Origin: an uncultured Gammaproteobacteria bacterium
GTDB taxonomy: Bacteria > Pseudomonadota > Gammaproteobacteria > GCA-2729495
Assembly: GCA_947258805.1 (NCBI GenBank)
Contig: CAMYJV010000209.1
Location: 1-8,196 of the forward strand
Direction: 5' to 3'
DNA length: 8,196 bases
The notes beneath the pieces were generated by a model. The model was not told the DNA's origin. It saw nothing but the letters and a program-made list of their open reading frames with translations, and searched no databases. Below, piece by piece: positions 1 through 6,663 of this stretch; the stretch's first letter is position 1, and every line of letters begins with the position of its first letter. The position numbers and the translations under genes were made by a program.

Positions 1-462
1 GGGCGTGCCGCAGGTGACCATGTGATCCGTTGCGATGTTGACGATCTCTCGCCCGGTTCCCTGGGCCAGCATCATGGGGATCACCGCGCGACCGAACAGG
101 TATTCACCCTTCATGTTGGAGCCAACAATGCGCTCGTAGTCGGCGAGGGTTTTGTCCAGATCATCGTCGGCAACGCTGGCGCCCCAGACGCCGGCATTGT
201 TGACGAGGATGTCTATGCTGCCGAACGCGTCCCGGGCCCCGTCCACCACGCGGCGCACATCGTCTGGCTGAGAGACATCGGCGCGCCAGCCGGCGGCCTT
301 GACGCCGGACTCGCGCAGCGTGTCCGGCAGGGTGTCGACTTCCTCTCGAACATCGCAAACGGCAACGTTGACGCCTTCCCTCGCCAGGGCCAGGGCGTAG
401 GCATTGCCGAGACCCACCGCCGCTCCCGTGACGATGGCATTTTTGCCTTTCATTTCAACCAT
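1..462 (-). CDS. SDR family NAD(P)-dependent oxidoreductase, 3' end cut by window
   Basis: Classical short-chain dehydrogenase/reductase, expected to interconvert an alcohol and a ketone in the cytoplasm with a nicotinamide cofactor. The first 154 residues are present; the C-terminus lies beyond base 1. Seen: cofactor motif TGAAVGLG (residues 12-19), an acidic D37 at the end of beta-2, which in this family usually favours NAD(H), NNAG (88-91), and the structural/catalytic Asn in SNMKGEY (N116). At the position of the catalytic Ser the protein reads NIATDHM, with Thr145 where most members have Ser. The YxxxK pair would begin about four residues past the window edge. The ATG at 462 is preceded by AGGAGG seven bases upstream; that ribosome site sits in the last codons of the upstream gene (stop at 466-468), so the two are co-transcribed and probably translationally coupled. 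The substrate cannot be read from the sequence. Confidence 0.9.
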   Translation of the reverse strand, partial: MVEMKGKNAIVTGAAVGLGNAYALALAREGVNVAVCDVREEVDTLPDTLRESGVKAAGWRADVSQPDDVRRVVDGARDAFGSIDILVNNAGVWGASVADDDLDKTLADYERIVGSNMKGEYLFGRAVIPMMLAQGTGREIVNIATDHMVTCGTP

Positions 463-465
463 GTT

Positions 466-1506
466 TCAGCCTCCTTTGTAGAAAATCCAGGGCAGGTCCA
501 GGAAGGTCTTGATTCCCGGCTCCGCGTCGCAGACGTAGGGAATGGCATTCACCGCGTGCATGGCGGTGGCCATCAGGCCGTCGGAGATCCAGTCCGGGGC
601 CATCTCGATACGCATGCGCGGGTCACCTTCGATGGCAATGGTGTGGTTGCCGGTGGGCCAGTGGTGGGCCACGGACTCGTGCATCCGCCAGACGGTCTCG
701 TGAACGATGCGTTTTTCGCCCGCCACCTGGCCGGACCATTCCCAGCGTTGACCCGCAACGGTCCCCGCCTGCACCGTCCCGGAAGCGGTCTTCAGATCCG
801 CAGGCGCGGCTTCAAGGGTCATCTCATCGACAATTTCATCCAGCGCCAGCCCGATGCCGTCGGCGACCAGTTGGATACTCTCGGCGAAAAGGCCGTTCAA
901 CCACTTGCGCCGTCGAGCCCCTTCGCGCTCGAACACCTCCAGCGTCGAGCCGAAGCCCATGCTGTCGAACATAATTTCCGGCGAAGGATAAAACTGAAAG
1001 TTCGAGATCTCGCGAATGGTGATGCTGGAGATGTTCCGCGACATGGCGCTCATGGTGAGCGGCAGCAGGTCGCCCATCCAGCCCGGGTTCAGCCCCGTCG
1101 AGTGAAAGGTGCTGCCACCGGCCCGACAGGCGTCTTCGAGGCGCGAAACCAGGGCGGGTCCGTGCACCTTGGGATGCAAGTAGCCCACCACGGTGATCAC
1201 GTTCTTGCCGCCGGCCAGCAGCGCGCAGATGTCCTCGATGTCCTGGTCTTCGTTGTCCCCGTAGACCAGGGACGCCAGCGGCGCGTGGACAACCAGGTCC
1301 GCGTCGCTGTCGAGTATCGCCTGAATGTCCCCGCTGGCTGAGATGCCCAGTGGCTCCAAGCCGATCAGCTCGCCGACGTCTTTGCCGACTTTGTCTGCCG
1401 ACCGTACGTGCAGCCCCACCAGTTCCAGGTCTGAACGACGAACGGCTTCCGCCGCTGCATGCCGACCCACCGTGCCGCTGGCCCACTGATAGATCCGGTG
1501 CCCCAT
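466..1506 (-). CDS. Dihydrodipicolinate reductase-like NAD(P)H-dependent oxidoreductase
   Basis: A 346-residue protein resembling the DapB-like group that includes 2,4-diaminopentanoate dehydrogenase and many catabolic-cluster 'dihydrodipicolinate reductase-like' proteins. Seen: an N-terminal Rossmann segment MGHRIYQWASGTVGRHA with a glycine-rich turn, followed by VGLHVRSADKVGKDVGEL, as expected after the cofactor loop. A central stretch contains NVITVVGYLHPKVHGP and STGLNPGWMGDLLP, the GxNPGxxxD-type motif of this group. I chose the ATG at 1506 because the Rossmann strand starts there and a G-rich ribosome site (GGGGG) lies about seven bases upstream; an in-frame ATG at 1566 would add 20 residues with no recognisable content. 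The gene heads a two-gene unit with the SDR immediately downstream (3 bp gap). Known members act on amino or keto compounds; the reaction here is not determined, and a true lysine-pathway DapB is unlikely because that protein is about 270 residues. Confidence 0.82.
   Translation of the reverse strand: MGHRIYQWASGTVGRHAAAEAVRRSDLELVGLHVRSADKVGKDVGELIGLEPLGISASGDIQAILDSDADLVVHAPLASLVYGDNEDQDIEDICALLAGGKNVITVVGYLHPKVHGPALVSRLEDACRAGGSTFHSTGLNPGWMGDLLPLTMSAMSRNISSITIREISNFQFYPSPEIMFDSMGFGSTLEVFEREGARRRKWLNGLFAESIQLVADGIGLALDEIVDEMTLEAAPADLKTASGTVQAGTVAGQRWEWSGQVAGEKRIVHETVWRMHESVAHHWPTGNHTIAIEGDPRMRIEMAPDWISDGLMATAMHAVNAIPYVCDAEPGIKTFLDLPWIFYKGG
470..475 (-). promoter_or_regulatory. Ribosome binding site of the downstream SDR, inside the upstream gene
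   Basis: The minus strand reads AGGAGG seven bases before the ATG at 462. It overlaps the final Lys-Gly-Gly codons of the DapB-like gene, whose stop codon lies between this site and the ATG. This fixes the SDR start and points to translational coupling. Confidence 0.75.
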
Positions 1507-1537
1507 AACGCCCCCACGTTCCCCCCGAAGGTTTGCA

Positions 1538-1543
1538 AGTATA
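1538..1543 (-). promoter_or_regulatory. Candidate -10 box for the DapB-like/SDR pair
   Basis: The minus strand reads TATACT, 31 bases upstream of the ATG at 1506, inside the 96-bp divergent gap to the SDR at 1603. No good -35 is visible at 16-18 bp (GTGAAG is the nearest), so an activator or another promoter may be involved. The same gap holds a short inverted pair, AAGTA (1537-1541) and TACTT (1570-1574), which could be part of an operator, but it is too short to be sure. Confidence 0.3.
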
Positions 1544-1602
1544 CGACCTGCACCACTAAGCTTCACCGGTACTTTAAAAATTACATGGGGAATGAGGGGA
1601 CA

Positions 1603-2379
1603 ATGACGATTATCGATCGGTTCAGGCTCGACGGTCAGGTGGCGCTGGTTACCGGCGGCGGTAGAGGCATCGGCGAAGGTCTGGCGCTGGGGCTTGCCGA
1701 AGCCGGCGCCGACGAGGGGGTTCCGCGACCCAGGACGAATGAGATCGAAGCGGTCGCGGAGAAAGTCCGCGCCCTCGGCAGGCGTGCGGTTGCGATCACC
1801 GCAGACATCATGGACATGGAGCAGGTCCAGACGCTGGCCGAACAGGCGGCCAAGGACATGGGACGCCTGGACTGCTGGGTGAGCAACGCCGGCGGCGCCG
1901 ACGACCGGGTTCCGCGCACCCTCATGGAGATGCCCGAGCGGCAGTGGGACTTCCAGCTCAACCTCAACCTGAAAGCCGTCTGGACCGGCGCCCAGGCTGC
2001 CTCGAAGATCATGAAGGAACAGGGTAGCGGCACCATCATCAACATCTCATCCGTCGCCGCCTACGGGGCCGCGCCCTTCAACGGGCCCTACGCGGTGGCC
2101 AAGGCCGGCGTCAACAACCTGACCCAGACTCTGGGCGTGGAGATGGCGCCATTGGGGATCAGGGTGAACGGCGTGGCGCCCGGGCCCATTCCCACCGAGG
2201 TGTTTCTGGAGTTTCTCGGGATCACGGAAGCAGAGATACCCGAACTTGGCGAACGCTTTCAGATCCCGCTGGGTCGCGTGGGCACGCCGGAGGACATCGC
2301 GCCGGCGGTCGTTTACCTGGCCTCGGAGGCTTCCAGCTGGATGACCGGCCAGACCATCAGCGTGCGTGGCGGCCCCTGA
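1603..2379 (+). CDS. SDR family oxidoreductase (258 aa, complete)
   Basis: Full-length classical SDR, probably a cytoplasmic alcohol/ketone or 3-oxoacyl-type dehydrogenase. Seen: TGGGRGIG (17-24), D68 in ITAD, SNAG (94-97, in place of the usual NNAG), N122 in LNLKAVW, S150 in INISS, and Y163 and K167 in the YxxxK pair, so the catalytic tetrad is intact. The C-terminus has the usual SSWMTGQTISVRGG. The ATG at 1603 is preceded by GAGGGG; longer in-frame starts at 1585 and 1459 add sequence unlike any SDR and are rejected. Oddity: the beta-2 segment after GAD (residues 38-46, EGVPRPRTN) does not look like a hydrophobic strand ending in the cofactor-selecting residue. Read one base over, the same DNA gives Ala-Thr-Gln-Asp-Glu, typical SDR sequence, which suggests a compensated frameshift or base errors. 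The gene is divergent from the DapB-like gene and ends 18 bp from the convergent VOC gene. Confidence 0.9.
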   Translation: MTIIDRFRLDGQVALVTGGGRGIGEGLALGLAEAGADEGVPRPRTNEIEAVAEKVRALGRRAVAITADIMDMEQVQTLAEQAAKDMGRLDCWVSNAGGADDRVPRTLMEMPERQWDFQLNLNLKAVWTGAQAASKIMKEQGSGTIINISSVAAYGAAPFNGPYAVAKAGVNNLTQTLGVEMAPLGIRVNGVAPGPIPTEVFLEFLGITEAEIPELGERFQIPLGRVGTPEDIAPAVVYLASEASSWMTGQTISVRGGP

Positions 2380-2397
2380 AATTCAAGCCGACGTTTT

Positions 2398-3234
2398 TCA
2401 GGCGGATTGAGGAAGGGCGAAAGTCTTGTCGAAGGTCTCGATGGCTTCGCCCGCCGGGCCGCGGAGAAAGGCGAAGCCGCCGTTGGGCGGAATGATGTAG
2501 CCGCCCAGGCCGGTTGCTTCTATGCCGCGGCCGATCGCGGCGATGTCACGTCCTACCAGCCTGAAGTGATTGGCACCGGGGTAACGTTTGCCCCAGTCAT
2601 CGAAATCGAGACGGCGCGCTTCCGGGGTCACCCGCACATCAACGCGACCGTGGATACCCTGCAGCCGGTAGCGCTCGTCGCCGGCGCCGGCGACCCGGGT
2701 AACCGGCACGTCCAGCACCTCCTCAAAGAACCGTCGCGCCTTGGGAAAATCCTCCGGCGCGTAGTGGAGAATGGCGAAAGGTTCGTTTCGGGTGAGAATG
2801 GAGCGCTGCCCATCCCGCCAGTCGAAACGGATGCCGGCTTCTTCTTCGCAGGCCACGGGATCGGAGTAAGCACAGTCCGGATCCGCCGCCTGCATGGCCC
2901 GATAAGCGTCCAGCGGGTCATCAACCTGAATGCCGATGATCAGGTCCCCCTGGGCCGGATGCTGCCAGTCCCGTGCCTTGAGCCCCGCCGGCTGTATCTC
3001 GATGAGATCGATCTGCTGCCCGGTAACGGGATTTTCGACGTAATGGGTATGGTACTCGTCGCCCAGGACGGGAGCCGTGACCTGACCGATGAAGTCGTCT
3101 TCCACATTGCGAAATATGAGGGGCTCGGGCGCACCGGGCTGATGGCCGGTAAAACCGATGGCTCGCAGCACCGCTTTGGTTTGATGAATGTCGGTACAGC
3201 TGATGCCGTGGTGGATCTGAACGAGTGAGAACAT
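2398..3234 (-). CDS. VOC family (glyoxalase/bleomycin-resistance fold) two-domain protein
   Basis: A 278-residue protein with two VOC modules, the metal-binding fold of glyoxalase I, extradiol dioxygenases and related enzymes. Module 1 starts at the N-terminus with MFSLVQIHHGISCTDIHQTK; His8 or His9 is a likely metal ligand, with an acidic partner in QQIDLIEI. Module 2 begins at about residue 163 with EPFAILHYAPEDFPKARRFF, followed by GANHFRLVGRDI and the closing strand GPAGEAIETFD, whose His and Glu fit the second-half ligand pattern. I chose the ATG at 3234 because module 1 begins there; an in-frame ATG at 3348 adds 38 residues with no VOC character and crosses the promoter of the opposite gene. 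A purine-rich GGGAAGG lies about 13 bases upstream, a rather distant ribosome site. It is convergent with the SDR and divergent from a second VOC-like gene. Whether it is an enzyme (dioxygenase, lyase, isomerase) cannot be said. Confidence 0.85.
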   Translation of the reverse strand: MFSLVQIHHGISCTDIHQTKAVLRAIGFTGHQPGAPEPLIFRNVEDDFIGQVTAPVLGDEYHTHYVENPVTGQQIDLIEIQPAGLKARDWQHPAQGDLIIGIQVDDPLDAYRAMQAADPDCAYSDPVACEEEAGIRFDWRDGQRSILTRNEPFAILHYAPEDFPKARRFFEEVLDVPVTRVAGAGDERYRLQGIHGRVDVRVTPEARRLDFDDWGKRYPGANHFRLVGRDIAAIGRGIEATGLGGYIIPPNGGFAFLRGPAGEAIETFDKTFALPQSA

Positions 3235-3243
3235 AAGCGCCGG

Positions 3244-3272
3244 TTGCCTTCCCAACGGAAGAAAACTATAAC
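3244..3272 (+). promoter_or_regulatory. Sigma-70-like promoter for the second VOC gene
   Basis: The -35 box TTGCCT (3244-3249) and -10 box TATAAC (3267-3272) are separated by exactly 17 bp, and lie 52 bp upstream of the ATG at 3325, in the divergent gap between the two VOC genes. The minus strand has TATAGT at 3270-3265, overlapping the plus-strand -10, which could be the -10 of the opposite VOC gene, although its -35 is weak. Transcription in the two directions may therefore compete. Confidence 0.5.
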
Positions 3273-3324
3273 ACGGCCCCTCAGAGAGACCGCCGTACGA
3301 GAAAATCGAAACAGGGAGCATTCC

Positions 3325-4138
3325 ATGCCTACGCCCGCCATCGCGCATTTCGGAACCACAATCATTGAAGTCGCTCCGGATGCGGAGGCCGATCAGAAAC
3401 AGGTACCCATCACCGGCGCGCTGAGCAGAACCCTGGAGTTTCTGCGCATCCTCGGTTTTCAGCCGGCCATGGAGAACATGTACCCGGGGGTGGGCCGGCA
3501 GTACATCTGGCGACGCGGGAACGTGGGTGACGTCGACTATATCGAGCAGGACAACTTCACGTCCTACAGCGCCAGCCCGAGGCCGGCCACGGACAGTCCA
3601 AGAGCCGGCGATACCGTATTCCGCATGACTGTTCCGGACGCTGGATGATGCGGGCCTGGTAGAACCAGACGATGCCTCTCAGCGCGCGGCCTTTCTCGAC
3701 GGCAGCCGGGACTGGCTGCTGATCCGTGGGCCCAACGGTCAGCAGTACGAGCTGGGAGCCACTCAGCCCACGGTAGCCGGCAACCACACCGTTTACGTAT
3801 GGACGCCTGACGATCGGCTGGACGATGTGGCTGAACGCTACGCCGAGCACTTCGGCCTGAAGACCGCGGGCACCGAAGATTTTCACGGCGCTGGCCGGGT
3901 GATGCGCCTGGCCAGAGACGAACCGGGCTTGACCATCGGCCTGCTGCACGCCAGCACTAACGGGCTTGCCGAACGCTGGACCGACGACATTTTCAAAGAG
4001 GCCGGCTACTCCCATTTCCGCCTCGGCGCGCTGGACAAGCCGGCAACAGAGGCCGCCACCCGACAGGCATTTCCTGCCGGCGGCGACGTGTCATTCGTGT
4101 ACTTCGAAGATTCCTATCTGGAGCTGGTGCAGGCCTGA
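3325..4138 (+). pseudogene. Second two-domain VOC family protein, interrupted by a frameshift
   Basis: The ATG at 3325 follows GGGAG six bases upstream. The first frame runs 107 residues: MPTPAIAHFGTTIIEV opens a VOC module, then LEFLRILGFQPAMEN and GDTVFRMT, ending at a TGA at 3646-3648. The next frame, open from 3629, continues the same fold: LFRTLDDAGLVEP, WLLIRGPNGQQYELG, then a second module beginning GNHTVYVWTPDD and closing with FEDSYLELVQA, stop at 4136-4138. Joined, the product would be about 270 residues, close to the neighbouring VOC protein. The switch must fall between 3629 and 3645. In this family FRMTVPD is normally followed by several residues before LFRTL, and both frames read the DNA CTGTTCCGGACGCTG here, so a deletion between near-identical short repeats is possible. 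It could also be a single-base sequencing error or, less likely, programmed +1 frameshifting. If real, the protein is truncated in module 1. It ends 8 bp from the convergent PQQ gene. Confidence 0.78.
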
Positions 4139-4146
4139 GCCGCCCC

Positions 4147-5483
4147 TCAGTCCGGCAACGCGAATGCCATGATGTGATCGCTGGCCGGCGTGCCGAAGGA
4201 ATAGTGCCCACCTGCCGCGATGACCACGTACTGCTTACTGTCGGGGCCCAGGCGATAGGTCATGGGCGTCGCATGGCCGCCGGTGGGCAGCCGACCACGC
4301 CATAGCTCCTTGCCCGAACCGGTGTCGAACGCCCGCAGAAAGTAGTCGGTGGTGGCGGCAATGAAGGTCAGGCCGGAAGCCGTGGCTGCCGGGCCGCCCA
4401 TGTTGGGCACCCCGTCAATGAACCAGAAGGGAAACGGCGCCAGGTCGCGAGTGGTGCCCAGGGGTACCTGCCAGAGCAACTCGCCAGACGCCAGATCGAT
4501 GCCCGCCAGGGTGCCCCAGGGCGGCGGCGTGCAGGGCACCTCCAGCGGCGAGAAGAAGCCGACCCAGCGCAGGTCGCAATAAGGGGTTCCCGCCGAAGGC
4601 TCGATGGTCGCGAATTTGCTGGCCAGCGGGTCCGCCGCGCGCGCTTCCGCGGCAGCCTCGCACTGGTCCCGAGGCACCAGCTGGACGATGCTGGCCATGT
4701 GCAGCGTGTTCACAACCAGTATGTTCCGACGGTAGTCGAGGGCAGCTCCTCCCCAGTTCTGGCCGCCCACCGCGCTGGGAAAGTGGATGGAGCCCTGCAC
4801 CGATGGTGGGGTGAACAGCCCTTCGGCCCGGATGTTCTGCATCCGCTCGCGACAGGCGCCACGATCCCAGGGCGTGAAACCCCAGACATCGTCGGCGGTG
4901 AATTTCGTATCCACCAGGGTCGGCGGCCGGGTCGGAAACGGCTGGGTCGGCGCCGTGAAGTCACCCGGCGCAGCACCCTGAGGCACCGGCCGTTCTTCGA
5001 CGGGAAACAGCGGCTCGCCGGTTTCCCGATCGAGCAGAAAGATGTAACCCATCTTCGTGGTCTGGGCCAGGGCACGGACAAGCCGTCCGTCCATCTCGAC
5101 GTCATACAGCGTCGGCTGGGACGGCACGTCGTAGTCCCAGATGTCGTGGTGCACGGTCTGGAATCGCCACACCACCTTGCCGGTCTCCGCGCTCAACGCC
5201 ACCACGGAGCTGGAGTAGTAGTCCGACCCGTTGCGATGGCCGCCGTAGTAGTCGGGCGACGTATTGCCAGTGGGCACGTACACCAGGCCAAGGTCCGGGT
5301 CCGCGGAGATGAACGACCAGACGTTGGTGGTTGCCCGCTGGTAACGCTGCTCTCCGCCCGGACCTCCGGCCGGATCTCCGGCAGGGTCTCCGGCAGGGTC
5401 GAGAATCGGCGCCTGCCCTGGCGGAATCGGATCCCAGTACCAGGCCAGCGCGCCGGTATTCAGATCGTAGGCCCGAAGTCCGG
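4147..5483 (-). pseudogene. PQQ-dependent dehydrogenase (glucose/quinate type), C-terminal fragment
   Basis: This frame carries about 440 residues of the quinoprotein beta-propeller, from LRAYDLNTGALAWYWDPIPP to the stop at 4147. Seen: WSFISADPDLGLVYVPTGN, then HHDIWDYDVPSQPTLYDV, which in membrane glucose dehydrogenases contains the proposed catalytic Asp; TTKMGYIFLLDRETGE with its conserved Lys; VGGQNWGGAALDY; and a closing GGHATPMTY plus ASDHIMAFALPD. These place it with the PQQ glucose/quinate/shikimate dehydrogenase family, which oxidises sugars or polyols in the periplasm and passes electrons to ubiquinone or cytochromes. The frame stays open upstream to 5610, but residues before about 5483 are not family-like, and there is no ribosome site, so it is not an independent gene. 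A DPAG repeat lies early in the fragment. The N-terminal part of the same enzyme is in another frame just upstream. Confidence 0.85.
5361..5400. repeat. 12-bp tandem repeat (about 3.3 copies) in the PQQ dehydrogenase
   Basis: On the plus strand the units are GACCTCCGGCCG, GATCTCCGGCAG and GGTCTCCGGCAG, then GGTC. On the coding strand they encode three Asp-Pro-Ala-Gly units followed by Gly-Pro-Gly-Gly, in the loop after the WYWDPIPP motif. The length is a multiple of three, so copy changes keep the frame. Confidence 0.85.
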
Positions 5484-6053
5484 GCAGCGCTGACCGGTGA
5501 GCGCGTCCAGCGCAACCAGCCTGGCATCCAGCACGGGCGCGACGATCTGGTGATGACAGGCCGCACCTTCCGGGATCCGCGAGCTCGTCCAGGAGCTGAC
5601 CCCGCGGCAACGTGGCACCGCGTACGTGTCCAGGTCCACTTCCGGATCGAACACCCAGCGTTCCTCACCGGTCTCGGCATCGATGGCGAAAATCCGGTTG
5701 AACGGCGTGCAGTAGTAGAGGTTGTCCTGAAACAGAATCGGCGTGACCTGCAGCGCCGTCTGCAGCGGCTCCACAGGATAGTTGTTGCCATCGATGAAGT
5801 TACCGCCGTCACGATAGTCGCCGGAGCGGTGCATCCAGGCGACCTCCAGCCGATGCACGTTGTCCGGAGTGATCTGCGTGGCCGCCGCATAGTGGCCGCC
5901 ACCCAGAGCGCCACCGGCCTGGGGCCAGCCCGACGTCGGGCCATCGTAGTCGATGGCGGGACCCTGCCCGCAACCGCCGGACAGACACAGAACCAGCAGA
6001 AAAACAAACCAACGCACGCAACCCCCTGATCGCCCTGAACCTCGCGTATTCAT
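5460..6053 (-). pseudogene. PQQ-dependent dehydrogenase, N-terminal fragment with putative lipoprotein signal
   Basis: The first 190 or so residues of the same quinoprotein. Signal region: RWFVFLLVLCLSGGC, a positively charged start, hydrophobic core and a possible lipobox ending at Cys28, so export and perhaps lipid anchoring; there are none of the five membrane helices found in E. coli-type glucose dehydrogenase. The mature part has SGWPQAGGALGGGHYAAATQ, LYYCTPFNRIFAIDAETG, RWVFDPEVD, CRGVSSW and LDARLVALDALTGQRCPDFG, all typical of the family. It then hits TGA at 5462-5460. The ATG at 6053 has a poor ribosome site; a GTG at 6017 has AGGGGG four bases upstream and would start MRWFVFLL, which I consider the better start. 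Relative to the family, the stretch of roughly 50-60 residues expected between CPDFG and the next blade (LRAYDLNTG) is absent, and the frame changes at the join (about 5474-5480). If the sequence is right, no functional enzyme is made. Confidence 0.83.
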
Positions 6054-6076
6054 CGGACCACATTCGCGCGCCGATG

Positions 6077-6106
6077 TCGACGCGGTCCGACCGAGACCCC
6101 TATACT
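6077..6106 (+). promoter_or_regulatory. Candidate promoter of the SnoaL-like lipoprotein operon
   Basis: A -10 box TATACT (6101-6106) with a weaker -35 TCGACG (6077-6082, four of six consensus bases) at 18 bp spacing. It lies in the 80-bp divergent gap, with the start codon 27 bp downstream of the -10. It would serve the lipoprotein and the quinohemoprotein gene behind it. Confidence 0.45.
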
Positions 6107-6133
6107 GCGAACCACAAATACGGGAGGAAACAA

Positions 6134-6640
6134 ATGATTCGAAGCTTCATCATCGTGGCTATCGCAGCAACCGCCTGGGGCTGTGGCGCGCCGCCTCAAG
6201 GTTCAGCGGACACAGCAACGGACACAGCAACGGACACAAGGGCCGACATCGCAGCCATCCGGGCGCTCCAGGCGGACTGGAACAAGGCCGTGGAGGCGGG
6301 CAGCATCGATGGCTACGTCGCGGTGCTGGACGACGACGTAGAGCTCATGCCAACGGACGCGGAGCCGATCCGGAGCGCGGACAACTACCGGGCCTTCCTG
6401 CAGCCGGTATTCGTCAACGATACCTTCCGCATCGAGGCGGTGGGGCCTGCCGAAATCGTCGTGGACGGCGACCTCGCCTACGCGCGCTACGACTACATCA
6501 TTCATCGCTCACCGAAAGACAGCGACGAGACCTTCAGCACCCTGCGTAAATATCTCGACGTGATGCGGCGTCAGCCGGACGGCAGCTGGCGAGTGCTCAA
6601 GCACGTCTGGAACTACAACGAGGCGGGCCTGGTGCCCTAG
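6134..6640 (+). CDS. SnoaL/DUF4440 (NTF2-like fold) lipoprotein
   Basis: A 168-residue protein. Signal region MIRSFIIVAIAATAWGCG has a short charged start, a hydrophobic core and a lipobox-like AWGC with Cys17 as the likely lipidated residue, so a periplasmic or outer-membrane location is inferred. A low-complexity linker of Thr-Asp-Thr-Ala units (about residues 26-35) leads to an NTF2-like domain: IRALQADWNKAVEAGSIDGY, VLDDDVELMPTD, AYARYDYIIHRS, and FSTLRKYLDVMRRQPDGSW at the end. This arrangement is that of the DUF4440/SnoaL-like group, whose members include small hydrolases, isomerases and many proteins of unknown role; no catalytic assignment is possible. The ATG at 6134 follows GGAGG at ideal spacing; an in-frame ATG at 6074 precedes the promoter and is rejected. 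The quinohemoprotein follows about 20 bp after the stop, so an accessory role to it (secretion, cofactor or substrate handling) is plausible but only inferred. Confidence 0.85.
   Translation: MIRSFIIVAIAATAWGCGAPPQGSADTATDTATDTRADIAAIRALQADWNKAVEAGSIDGYVAVLDDDVELMPTDAEPIRSADNYRAFLQPVFVNDTFRIEAVGPAEIVVDGDLAYARYDYIIHRSPKDSDETFSTLRKYLDVMRRQPDGSWRVLKHVWNYNEAGLVP
6207..6238. repeat. 12-bp tandem repeat (about 2.7 copies) in the lipoprotein linker
   Basis: The unit CGGACACAGCAA occurs at 6207-6218 and 6219-6230, followed by CGGACACA. It encodes repeated Ala-Thr-Asp-Thr just after the lipoprotein signal, in the flexible tether before the folded domain. Length changes would keep the frame. Confidence 0.85.
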
Positions 6641-6648
6641 CCAGCGGC

Positions 6649-6663
6649 AAGGAGATCTCCTTG
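6649..6663 (+). promoter_or_regulatory. Ribosome binding site and TTG start, out of frame with the cytochrome domain
   Basis: AAGGAG (6649-6654) is followed after six bases by TTG (6661-6663). It opens a reading frame beginning (M)NPVNRLTPAALIQNLL, which looks like the beginning of a signal peptide. This is the likely original start of the quinohemoprotein, now one frame away from it. Confidence 0.45.

Noticed and set aside
22..1341. 439-residue open frame on the plus strand
   Set aside because: It is antisense to the SDR and DapB-like genes, which have clear family motifs and ribosome sites; no recognisable domain, and GC-rich DNA often leaves such frames open.
1459..1602. N-terminal extension of the complete SDR
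   Set aside because: The extra 48 residues overlap the divergent gene and promoter region and do not resemble an SDR; the ATG at 1603 has a good ribosome site.
2380..2397. Bidirectional terminator between convergent genes
   Set aside because: The 18-bp gap has a short T run but no stem-loop that I can draw.
2407..3228. 273-residue open frame on the plus strand
   Set aside because: Mirror of the VOC gene on the opposite strand; the VOC frame carries both modules and a sensible start.
3625..3648. Programmed +1 frameshifting in the VOC gene
   Set aside because: No slippery codon, internal Shine-Dalgarno or rare-codon arrangement of the known type; apparent loss of residues fits damage better.
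4699..6029. Two plus-strand open frames (4699-5493 and 5331-6029)
   Set aside because: Shadows of the PQQ dehydrogenase; Arg-rich composition without motifs.
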